Assembly: GCA_038049695.1 (NCBI GenBank)
Contig: CP142456.1
Location: 71,695,922 to 71,759,921, forward strand
Source: Cinnamomum chago
Taxonomy: Eukaryota > Streptophyta > Magnoliopsida > Laurales > Lauraceae
Length of the DNA stretch: 64,000 nt
Direction of reading: 5' to 3'
Position numbers and translations under genes: made by a program
In this document: positions 1-9,142 of the stretch, piece by piece
How the letters are laid out: the number at the start of each line of letters is the position of its first letter
Numbering within the stretch: position 1 is the first letter of the stretch
The notes under the pieces: model-generated
The model's database searches: none
The model's input: only the letters and a program-made list of their open reading frames with translations
What the model was told of the DNA's origin: nothing

Positions 1-1
1 T

Positions 2-2440
2 GGTGGAGATGGACGGAAGCCGAGAGTCCTTTTATCTTGTGAGAGAAGTGGTAGTTACAGGAGTCCATCGAAGGTATTCGAGAAGAGAAATCCTAAGAAG
101 GCAACGGGAATGAAGAAGTGTAGTTGCCCTTTTGCTTTGAAGGGTCGAAAGTTGGCAACTGACGACGATTGGATGTTAACAGTGGTTTGTGGGGTGCACA
201 ATCATCCAAACGCAAAGCATCTAGAGGGACACTCGTTTGCTGGGAGGCTTTCTATGGAAGAAATCAACGTTTTGATTGATATGTCTAAGAGTTTGGTGAA
301 ACCGAGGAACATCCTTCGAACATTGCAGGAAAGGGATGTGCACAACACCACTACAATTAAGAGTATCTACAATGCTTGCCAGAAGTTTAGGGTGACAGAG
401 ATGGCCGGTCGATCACAAATACAGCAACTCATGAGGCATTTGGAAGAGAACAACTACATTGAGTATCATACTAGCAACGATGCTACAGATGTTATCATGA
501 ACCTATTCTGGGCACATCCATCATCTATTCAGTTATTACGTGCATTTCCAGAAGTCTTGATAATGGATTCCACATACAAGACTAATAGATATCGACTTCC
601 CTTGCTTGAGATTGTTGGTGTCACATCTACACAATTGACGTTCTCCGTTGCTTTTGTGTACCTTGAATCAGAGAGGGAGGCCAATTATAGATGGGCTTTG
701 GAGAGGCTTAAGGAATTAATGGAGGGATGCATCACGACCAGTGTGAATGTCACAGACAAAGAGTTAGCGCTGATGAATGCAATAAATGTTATTTTTCCGA
801 ATGCAGCAAACTTATTATGCAGGTGGCATATTTCTAGGAACATCTTGGCAAATTGTAAGAAGTGTTTTGAGACCAACGACAGATGGGTTGCATTTATCTC
901 TTGTTGGAACACGTTGGTTGTCTCTCCAACTGAAAGCGACTACACGCAAATGCTAAGTGCTTTGGAACGGAATTACTGCGGGTATCCACATGCTGTTGAT
1001 TATGTGAAGACCTCATGGTTGAATAAGCATAAGGAGCAATTTGTGGCTGCATGGACGGATCGGCATATGCACTTTGGGAACATCACTACTAACAGAGCTG
1101 AGAGTGCACATGCAAAATTAAAGAGACACCTAGGCACATCGAGCTGTAGCTTTGATTCGTCCTGACAGGTTATACATGCCTTGCTAGAGTTGCTTTTTAC
1201 AGAAATAAAGGCTTCTTTTGAAAAGAGTTTGAACATCGTGCAACATAAGTTCAAACCGGCACTGTTTCGTGAATTGAGAGGATTTCTATCAAGGAATGCT
1301 TTGGATATAGTGTTAAATGAGTCGTTAAGGGCTAGTGATATTGGTCCAGATTCTACATCATGTGGGTGCGTAATCTGACGGACTCATGGTTTGCCATGTG
1401 CACATGAAATTGCCGAGTACATAAGGGAATGTTCTCATATACCACTGAGTAGTGTCCACCACTATTGGCGGAAGCTCAATTTAGAAGCCACTATGGTGAA
1501 CGAAGCCCTTGAGTTGACCACAACTTCAGAGCTCGAGTTGATCACTAAGAGATTTCAAAGTAGTGATCAGAAGGGTAAAATACAAATTTTAAGAAAACTT
1601 AGAGAACTCGGTTGTCCTTCATCTACTTCTCTTATCGAACCAGGTGTAAAATTGAATACCCGCGGTCGGTCATCATCGAAAAGAAAGAAGTTGGATAGAT
1701 CTACGCGTCGGGAACCATCTAATTTTGAATACGCACTGTCGATAAAAGATAGCGTTCCAGCTAGATTAAGCAATACAGTTGTAACGAAGAATAAGGAGAA
1801 AATGACTGTCCGTCGCACTCGGTCATGTACGTTTATGCATTTGCTTCCTCAGTCTTTGGGCCCCTATATCCACACTATTAAGGATGTTGCAGCTGATGGT
1901 AACTGTCGATTCAGAGCGATAGCTGGTCTCCTAGGCCTAGGCGAGGATAAATGGATGCAGGTTAGAATGGATTTGAGCAATGAATTGCAGAGGTATCAAA
2001 ATTATTATGCACTGGTCTATGGAGGAGAGGATAGGGTTCGGGAGTTGTATTACGCATTGTGTTACTTTGAAAGCAATCCTTCATTTGATCGATGGATGAC
2101 AATGCCGGACATGGGTCACTTAATATCTTCATATTATAACGTTGTATTGGTCCTTCTTTCACAGCAGCAGTGCCTTACTTTCCTGCCTTTGAGATCATCC
2201 CCGATTCCATCAAGTTCTCACAAAGTGCTCGTGGTTGGTTTCGTCAATGGAAACCATTTTGTTCAGGTCTTCATGAAACCCGAATCACCCATGCCTCCCA
2301 TTGCTACAAATTGGCATAGACACCACCATCCTGAAGCAGACGGATGGCAACTCCCATATGCAAAGAGCATCGAACAATTCAGAGAATTGATTGGAAACAG
2401 TGTCGCAACGCAGGAGTCGGTCAATCTTGACAGCGATTGA
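2..2440 (+). pseudogene. FAR1-type MULE transposase with C-terminal OTU cysteine-protease domain, 5' partial
   Basis: The frame is open from base 2, so the true start lies upstream of the window. Domains in order: a FAR1/WRKY-GCM1 zinc-binding domain (Cys codons at 38, 119 and 125, then HNH before about 210); a MULE DDE transposase core with Asp in MDSTYKT (566), Asp in TDKELAL (755) and Glu in NRAESAH (1100); a SWIM zinc finger (CGC, then PCAH) at 1361-1405; a basic linker; and an OTU domain with the Asp-Gly-Asn-Cys motif (Asp 1895, Cys 1904) and a candidate catalytic His in GNHFVQ (2255). Two in-frame TGA codons (1163-1165 and 1376-1378) interrupt one otherwise continuous frame. The second falls inside the SWIM finger. 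Context suggests TGG to TGA and CGA to TGA changes. The transposase would cut and paste the element. The OTU domain would be a deubiquitinase-like peptidase of unknown role in transposition. Confidence 0.85.
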
Positions 2441-2585
2441 TTATGTGTACTCTCCATTTGATGTAAACAAACATATTACATATTTTGTATTGAATTGCCA
2501 ATGGATTCGATGAGGTCTTTATGTGTTTATGTTGTGTATTAATTCATTAATAATATTCCAAAGAAGGTATTACTTCATTAACAAC

Positions 2586-2741
2586 TGCTCGGTTAAACAT
2601 GGCTGGGCAAATTTGATCTGCACGGCAAATATATTCCGTGCAAATATATAATGCATGGCAAAAAGTTGTCGTGCATAAACTATTTGCACCTTAATAGAGT
2701 GCCGTGCACACACTATTTGCTCGGAACATGGTGGCCGTGCA
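2586..2741. repeat. Left 33-bp palindromic-unit array, 5 units
   Basis: Left arms of the unit (TGCACGG type) start at 2586, 2619, 2652, 2685 and 2718, and right arms (CCGTGCA type) at 2603, 2636, 2669, 2702 and 2735. The period is exactly 33 bp. Each unit is a 7-bp arm, a 10-bp centre, an inverse 7-bp arm and a 9-bp spacer. The first and last units carry the TGCTCGG arm variant. The centres differ from unit to unit while the arms stay similar. Confidence 0.9.
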
Positions 2742-2871
2742 GTGTATTTTATCAATTATTTGGACAGATACACATAACATACATATCCATATAAAACATA
2801 CAAGTTCAAACATAAAAAAGTGTATCCTTAAAACATCCATTAAAAAAATGGATACATCCAAAAATCAGGTG

Positions 2872-2899
2872 ATCCATCCATCCATCCATCCATCCATCC
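2872..2899. repeat. (ATCC)n microsatellite
   Basis: Seven uninterrupted ATCC units lie in the spacer between the convergent transposase and PMD genes. The surrounding 200 bp is rich in ATCCAT and its inverse AATGGAT, so short hairpins are possible. No coding potential is seen. Confidence 0.95.
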
Positions 2900-3012
2900 T
2901 TACATCGAAAAAATGGATAAACCCATCCATACATCCTCTAAAGTATATGCTTTAATTTCCCATCCATACAGACTTAACAAAAGAATAAGACAAAAAAAAA
3001 ACCCTCATGCCA

Positions 3013-5333
3013 TCATGGATCTGTACGTCGTCGGTACATCACTGGCAAGCCCTCCAGGATCTCGAGGGTGGTTTGGAGTGCCCGGTAATAAAAATCTGCA
3101 GGCTGTTCCGTTCGTGCAATCGTAGCACGGAGATGGTCCCTCGCCCGAGTGATCTGTAAGAAACAATTAACTGTGTCAATACCTAAGATAAGTATAACAA
3201 ATGGATGCATAATGTTTCGATAAAGTACAAACACTCACCACTCTTGGAGTCGGGTCATCTACACCCTCATTAGGATGATAGTGGGAATGACGTTGGGGGT
3301 TCTGTACTCGAGGGTGTGAAATCCTAAAAAACCACACTAGGTAGTCGGGTGAGCACTCTCATGCATGTTGCGCTCGATGGCCGCGGTGCGCTAAGGACAA
3401 TACATGATCCTCCCAAGTAACCCAGTACTGGTCTAGAAACGCGTAAGAGACCCTGTATTGTCCAGCAGTAGATCCCCGAGACGCACGAATGGGGGCGAGC
3501 GGTGCAGGTGGGATGGTCTGTACATATCCAAACTGTCGAAGAACCCTATGTGGATGGTAGGGTTCAATGACATCTAGCGCTCTCAAGCAACCACAGAAGA
3601 AAGATATCTGATGGAATGGATGATGAGCCCTGACACCAGTATACGGATCCCACTGGACCTGTGCCAAGTAAATGAAAGAACTCATTATTATAATAAAAAT
3701 TTGTCCATTGAAAAAAAGTGCAACATGATACCAAGGACCCCATATGGGTGCTCACCTGACTCGGATGTAGGTCATCCAGCCTCTCACGCAACAGTTTTAT
3801 GTTCTCCCTCGCAATCTCAGAATCCTGTCCAGCATTCCAGCGGCTCGCTTGAGGCATACCAGCGGTATATCCCCACTGCGCAGGACGACGGGTAAATGAG
3901 AAGTGCTCGTACACCCAAGACTGCAAAAGATACCAATTATTAATGATACAATTTAAAGGATCAATTACGATGGAACATGTATATGTATATGTATTACCGT
4001 GAGCAGTGTCAGATATCCAGCAATCTGTCGCACGTCTGCCCTCGTGGCGGTCCCCAATTGGCGATAAAGATATGCAAGTGCGGCAGCCCCCCATGCATAA
4101 CGACGGACCCGTGGCAAGTCCATCAGTAAATGTAAGTAGGCAATGGGGACTCGAGTGGCTGACTTATTGGCGAAGAGTGTGCAGCCTAACAAATACAGAA
4201 GATAACCTCTAGCTGCACACACTACCTGCTCAACAGACGATGCAAAACTCACCTCGCCGCACACCCGTTTGATCCAGGTCATCCTCACTACCCCACCACG
4301 AGCTACTCTCAACTCAGCTGACGCAGATGCCCTATCCACGCCCAATCCACGCTCAAGTAAATCTACTTGATCAGTAAATCCCATACTAGTCGATGCGTGG
4401 ACAGACAGTCCCGTTACTGGGATGTCGAGGAGAGTACCCACATCATCTAAGGTGATCGTCATCTCACCAAATGGCATGTGGAAGGTATTTGTCTCGGGCT
4501 GCCACCTCTCTACAAAGCTGGATACCAGAGGGCTGGAGATATATCGGTAAGATAAACGCTTCAAATCTGTCAATCCAGACTCTTCTATAATAGCATGAAA
4601 CCGAGGAACATGGATATCGGCCCCATCCCCGGGCTGAGGTATGTACCAATCCTTCAGCCCTCGCCAATGATTGATACATTTGAGTGCCTCACGTTCCTGC
4701 ACATTACAAGTATAAATCTTCATTAATATCTGTTATTATAGACTTCAACACATCTTATTTGAAAAACGATTAATTAAAACTTTAAAAAAGGCAATTGTAC
4801 CTCCCCGTCCCATATGGACAAGGCTACGTGTGTCCTAAAACTCATAAGGACAGATAGGTCGGCCGGACCGTCGGGGATAGGACCCTCCCTTGCCGCCGCA
4901 GCAGGAGGACTGGATGGTTGTCCCTCCTCGAGATGAGAATCATCCTCCCCTGGTGCCGCTGCAGGGAGACTGGACGGCTGTGCCTCCTCCTCAGAGGAGC
5001 ATCCTCTGAAGAACTGTCACCATGCTCTTCTCCTGGTGCCGATGCACGGGGACTGGACGGCTGTGCCTCCTCCTCTGAGGAATCTTCCTCTGAAGAACTG
5101 TCAACATGCTCCTCAACTTGCTCCGGGAGTGGATCCTGTTGCAGTTTTCGTCTTCGTTCAGACGCCGTTGGCCGTTGACGGCCGGCGGTCGAAGAACTCG
5201 CATGCACACCTCGGGAACGCGATCTTGAGACACCGATCTTCATCCGAACTCTCGATGGCTCGCTAGAAGAACTGGCCCGTCCCCCTGTCATCTGTGAGCT
5301 TCCACCAATACGGCGAGCTGGTCTTCTCGGCAT
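3013..5333 (-). pseudogene. Plant mobile domain (PMD, MAIN-like) gene, five exons, broken
   Basis: Proposed exons on the minus strand: 5333-4801, 4696-3998, 3920-3756, 3658-3239 and 3153-3013, all with GT-AG borders. Exons 2 to 5 are 699, 165, 420 and 141 bp, all multiples of three, so the introns are phase 0. Exon 1 encodes a basic then acidic, low-complexity leader (SSEEEAQPSS-type repeats). Exons 2 to 4 carry the PMD fold, recognisable by DVGTLLDIPVTG, CTLFANKSATRV, WGAAALAYLYRQL, VQWDPY and HRVLRQFGYVQTIP. Exon 5 is a short helical tail. Exon 1 is 533 bp, one base short of a whole number of codons. The loss lies in the second acidic repeat, where the first repeat has one more base. An in-frame TGA (3361-3359) interrupts exon 4, and the family sequence resumes directly after it (SPDYLVWF, ISHPRVQNP). 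PMD proteins occur as host silencing factors (MAIN, MAIL1) and inside MULE and Ty3-type elements. The convergent MULE neighbour favours a transposon-borne copy. Confidence 0.8.
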
Positions 5334-5391
5334 TTCTTCCAATCTGTTAAAAAAGAAAACCAATAAAAAAGGATATCATATTTTTTTGTAC

Positions 5392-5613
5392 TGCTCGGTT
5401 TAAATAGACAGTGCAAAATTATTCTGCACGGCGAAATGGAACCGTGCAAGTTCTGTTTGCACAGCTCAATGTAACCGTGCAACCTCTGTTTGCACGGTAA
5501 TATGAAACCGTGCAAATTATATGTGCACAGCCTATATCGGCCGTGTATATATATTCTGCACGGTTTACAATTGCCGTGCATAAAATCCCTGCACGTCTCT
5601 GGACTGCCGAGCA
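5392..5613. repeat. Right 33-bp palindromic-unit array, 7 units; candidate MULE terminal repeat
   Basis: Left arms start at 5392, 5425, 5458, 5491, 5524, 5557 and 5590 (TGCTCGG, TGCACGG, TGCACAG, TGCACGG, TGCACAG, TGCACGG, TGCACGT). Right arms start at 5409, 5442, 5475, 5508, 5541, 5574 and 5607 (CAGTGCA, CCGTGCA three times, CCGTGTA, CCGTGCA, CCGAGCA). The period is 33 bp without exception. The seven 10-bp centres are nearly unrelated. The array is capped at both ends by the GCTCGG variant in opposite orientation, so the whole block is itself inverted-symmetric. It begins 58 bp upstream of the PMD start codon and so overlaps its likely promoter or 5' UTR. Because 33 is divisible by three, open frames with an 11-residue period run through it on both strands. 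Confidence 0.9.
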
Positions 5614-5809
5614 GATCGCGAACAGATGTTTTCAAAAATAGAAAACTGGAGTTCGAAACTATTCATCTTTTCACACCAGATTCTTCCCTATTTGTTGCAA
5701 AGGTCTTACAACTATACTCTCTAATGCATAAATTACAACCTAAACAAATTTGTGAAAATGATAAACCTATGAAGAAGAAGAAGGACTCTCACCTGTTTCA
5801 CTGTCCCTG

Positions 5810-6292
5810 ATGAAGAAGACGAAGAAGAAAGAGCACAGCTCACCAACTGTCCACGAGGGTGTGAGAGCTGTGAAGTGGAGAAGCTCGACGACTCCGAATG
5901 GCCACAAATTTGAAAAATGCAAACGAGGGAATGTGTTCAGGAAATGGAACAGGGAACGAATGGTGAGCTTGGATGGGCAGTCTGGGGATTATGGTGGGTG
6001 TGCTCAGCAAAATCAACTCAAAATTAGAATGAGTGTGGTGAGGTTAGCAAGTGGGTGTATTCAGGAGAATAGGTGGGTGCATATAGAATTCCCCCCCCCC
6101 ACCCAATTTACTTGTTACCACGCTTCTCAGAAGAAAGGTAGCAGCCATCTTGATAAGTGGAAAGTGCCCATCGAAGTACCATCACAGCTTTGGCTATCAA
6201 AAAGCTATTCGAAACTCAAAAAGTTGTTTAAAACTCAGATAAATTTGTCTGAGTTTTGGCAAATTTATCTGAGTTTTTGTCTAGTTTATTAG
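5810..6292 (+). other. Unrecognised 160-codon open frame
   Basis: This frame lies just outside the right palindromic array. The product is Lys-rich at its start and has no domain that I recognise. It crosses a C9 tract (about 6092-6100) and the arms of an inverted repeat (6230-6277), and its composition does not look coding. It is most likely chance, or the remains of flanking transposon sequence. Confidence 0.15.
6230..6277. repeat. Inverted repeat with 18-bp arms
   Basis: Arms 6230-6247 and 6260-6277 are exact inverse copies (arm core ACTCAGATAAATTTG) around a 12-bp loop. The loop repeats TCTGAGTTTT. This would form a strong hairpin. It may be a transposon end or a small foldback element, but no target duplication was found. 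Confidence 0.8.
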
Positions 6293-6299
6293 AGATTCT

Positions 6300-8366
6300 A
6301 GGAAGTTTATTTGAGTTCGGTGACACAAAAAATTAGAATACAAAAAATCGAAATCCAAAACAAGAACACTTGATGACCACGATCCAAACGAGAAAGAGAG
6401 AGAGAGAAAATAAGAAAAAGAGCAAACTGCTCTATTTCAAATCAGTTGTAGAGAGACAGAGATTTGGAAGAGACTTCAGATGAAAGAGTAATATAAAGTA
6501 AAACCGTTTTCATCTTTGAAGAAATGAAAGAGAGGGAATCGGAAGTTATGGTGGCGACAGAAGGTGCTCTGCAACGTTACTCCACAACCATGGAAATGAA
6601 CGAAAAATGGAAAATGAGAGAGAAGAAGGAATGAGTTATATGCACAACAGAGCATAAGAGATAACTTGGCCTAAGAATGAGGGTTGAAAGGGGCAAATTA
6701 GTTATGAAAATATATGACGTGACATATTAGGGTCCTCTCACCAAAATATCTCCAGTTGTCTGGACTATAGGCATTAGAGAAAAATTTGTTGTCCTTGATG
6801 CCTAAGAAGACCGTGCTCAGGGATTGTTGGCTAATTTACCAATATTATATGTGGGAATTAAGAAATTGATCGACTTAAAAGACCCTAAGTGAATGTTTGT
6901 GATAATTTGATTGAGATGATCTTCGCCCGAGATCAAATCTAGGGGTGTTCATGGACCGAACCAGCCCAAGCTAGACCTGGACCAAGTTTGATTGGGCCAT
7001 AGGCTTTTGTACCCAGACTGGGCTCAGACATTTTATTTAGGCTCATTTAATAGATGGGTTGGCCTCGGGTTCAAAGACAGAAAGCCTGAATTCCAAATAT
7101 AAAAATATTAATAGAAGAGTGATGGAGAGGAGACTGAAACAAGTTCCATCTTACACATGGATGACTATTGTCACCACTTATTGCTACTGTAAGTGCCTAA
7201 ATATTTACAGGTTTGATTATATGGATATAGAACTTCTTAGGAAGGATCAAATGCCTGAGACCTGAAAGGGAAGGAAAAACAAAGGTCAGAGACCCTGGCT
7301 GTAGTCAGCCAAATGCACTCCAATGCCTTAGTTAGTTCAGCAACTAGACAAGGAAAGAGTGTGGGAGAAGAAGGGGGAGTTTAGAGTATGGGTGTAAGTG
7401 TTGTGTTTATGCATACTTTCTCTGGATTTGCTCCTCATCGGACCTTACCTTGATGTCTTGGGAGTAGAGTCTCATTGTACCTTACTCTGGTTGACCTTAG
7501 AGGCAGAGTCCCATCGGACCTTACCTTGATGTAGATGTAGCCGCTAGGTAATGATAACCTATTATCTCGATCCGAGGCATGTCACCATTAATCAACACGT
7601 TCTCTAACGTAGTTGAGTGTCCTCTATAAGAGTACAGTTAGACTGACTAAGAGTCAGTGTCTGTCTCGGTTAACCGAACCAAACTGAAGATGATGCCGAT
7701 GTCAGGTGTGACCTCGGTATGGAAGTAGTCTGGCACTATTGCCGAGATGGAAGAGGCCGAGATCAAGATATGCCTAGCTGATACCTTTACCAAAACTAAC
7801 ATATTATCGGTATTAGGAAAATGTCCCACACAGCTACAACTTCTTTTTTGTTTTTTTGGGGTACCCACTTATTGCTAGGCACTGAATCATCCATGGTGAG
7901 GTCTTGTGACTCTGCTCTCCTAGGTCCATGACCTGGTGGGGGTCGGGGGCTCCTTTTTATGTGAGCTCTAGACTGCATGAGAGCTCTAGACTGCATGAGT
8001 TGACTAAAATACAATTTTCGGCTTGCCATTGACAAGTTAAAAATTTCGCATGCCATAATTAATTCAAATGTTTTTTTTTTTTTTCATTTTTCTAAGGACA
8101 ACTTAATAAAGCCCACTTGGGCCCCATGGAACATGGGACAACGGGATAGAAAGGGTCATCTTGGATGGTTCAAATATCAAATTTGGATGTCACTTTAATT
8201 CTCTGATCCTTTTTCATTTGTGGCCCATAAATTTAACCAACTTTACATTGGAAAATTTTTTTTGACCTGCTATCCAATGGTCAAATCTATTTAGATCGGG
8301 CAAAATACAACGGTTTCAGTGTTATTCATGGGTTTCATGTGTATGGATAGTTTGGATGGATCATAT
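6300..8366. other. Gene-free spacer with repeat debris
   Basis: No convincing gene is seen. There is a purine-rich GA tract near 6395-6410. A direct repeat with core CATCGGACCTTACCTTGATG occurs twice about 75 bp apart (near 7437 and 7511). An exact 18-bp tandem duplication (GAGCTCTAGACTGCATGA) occupies 7963-7998. The part from 7270 to 7800 may be an old long-terminal-repeat scrap, but no borders are visible. Confidence 0.5.
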
Positions 8367-8841
8367 TAGGGGTGTAAAAGAAATCCGAAAAACCGTCTAA
8401 CCAGACCGCCAGTAATAACCATTTTCACGATTCAGTTAGGATTATTGAAATTGGAAAACCGTACTTCATGATTTGATTACGGTTTTTGTCTCAGCTCATG
8501 GTTTTCGCAAAACACATGGTTAACCGAAACGTTTCGCAAAAAAAAAAAAAATCTTAAAGAGCCTGAATGAAAATTACTTTTTTTTTTTACAGTAACATAT
8601 TATACCATTATCTACCTATGATTTTTTCTTTTTCACGATAAGTTTGATTGGTAAATGGCAAAATTTTCATAATTTTATTTTTTAAACTGAAAATTAACCG
8701 TAACCAAACCGTTAATCGCGGTTCGGTTTTTAACGATTTTTCACGATTCAAGTTATGGATTCTAAAAATAAAAAACTGTAAAACAAGATTCAATAAATAA
8801 TTTTATAAAAAACCGCGGTTAACCTAACCATCACACCCGTA
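8367..8841. mobile_element. hAT-like MITE
   Basis: The left end TAGGGGTGT and right end ACACCCGTA are inverse with one mismatch. The interior is AT-rich and repeats AACCG/CGGTT motifs on both strands, the subterminal pattern usual in non-autonomous Ac-like hAT elements. I found no convincing 8-bp target duplication, so the exact borders are uncertain. Confidence 0.6.
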
Positions 8842-9142
8842 AGACTCATCGTACAGTCGACCAGACCATGCTATGTTGCCTTGGCTGTAATGCGCCGAGG
8901 GATATAGGCATATCAATATTGAAGGGGGTGTACACCGTTGGATGGACTGCATTCTATTTTCATACGACCAGTCTAATCGAACGGTGGATAACTATGGGAT
9001 ATAGATATAGTGAAGCATATAAGTTATATTTTCAGACGAGTCCCCAACGCCACCGAAAGCTGGGGCTGCCTCCGACACAAACCAGAGCACAATCGCTTTC
9101 GCCCCCTCCGCTACCGACACTGCAACACCACCGAAATCCGAA

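Larger units (their letters stand above)
1..5614. mobile_element. Right part of a MuDR-like MULE with a transposase-OTU gene and a convergent PMD gene
   Basis: Seen: a FAR1/MULE transposase reading frame enters from the left edge and runs rightward to 2440. A plant mobile domain gene runs leftward from 5333 to 3013. A 33-bp palindromic repeat array (5392-5613) lies 58 bp upstream of the PMD start codon. A related shorter array (2586-2741) sits between the two gene 3' ends. Known: MuDR carries two convergent genes, each starting near or in a terminal inverted repeat, and PMD genes are found inside some plant MULEs. Inferred: 5392-5614 is the right terminal repeat and the left terminus lies outside the window. 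The outermost bases of the right array read CCGAGCAG, the inverse of the CTGCTCGG that opens the left array. No 9-bp target duplication can be tested because the left end is missing. Both genes are damaged, so the copy is non-functional. Confidence 0.6.

Noticed and set aside
4918-5266. Plus-strand open frames opposite PMD exon 1
   Set aside because: They are shadows of the acidic repeat coding on the minus strand and show no domain of their own.
5392-5613. CRISPR-like regular array
   Set aside because: The spacing is regular, but the repeated parts are two short inverse arms in every unit, there is no long constant repeat with unique spacers, and the setting is a plant nuclear transposon.
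2585-5614. Stand-alone PMD transposon bounded by the two arrays
   Set aside because: The outermost arms are inverse and evenly placed, but the flanks (TCATTAACAA and ATCGCGAAC) share no target duplication, so the larger MULE interpretation is preferred.
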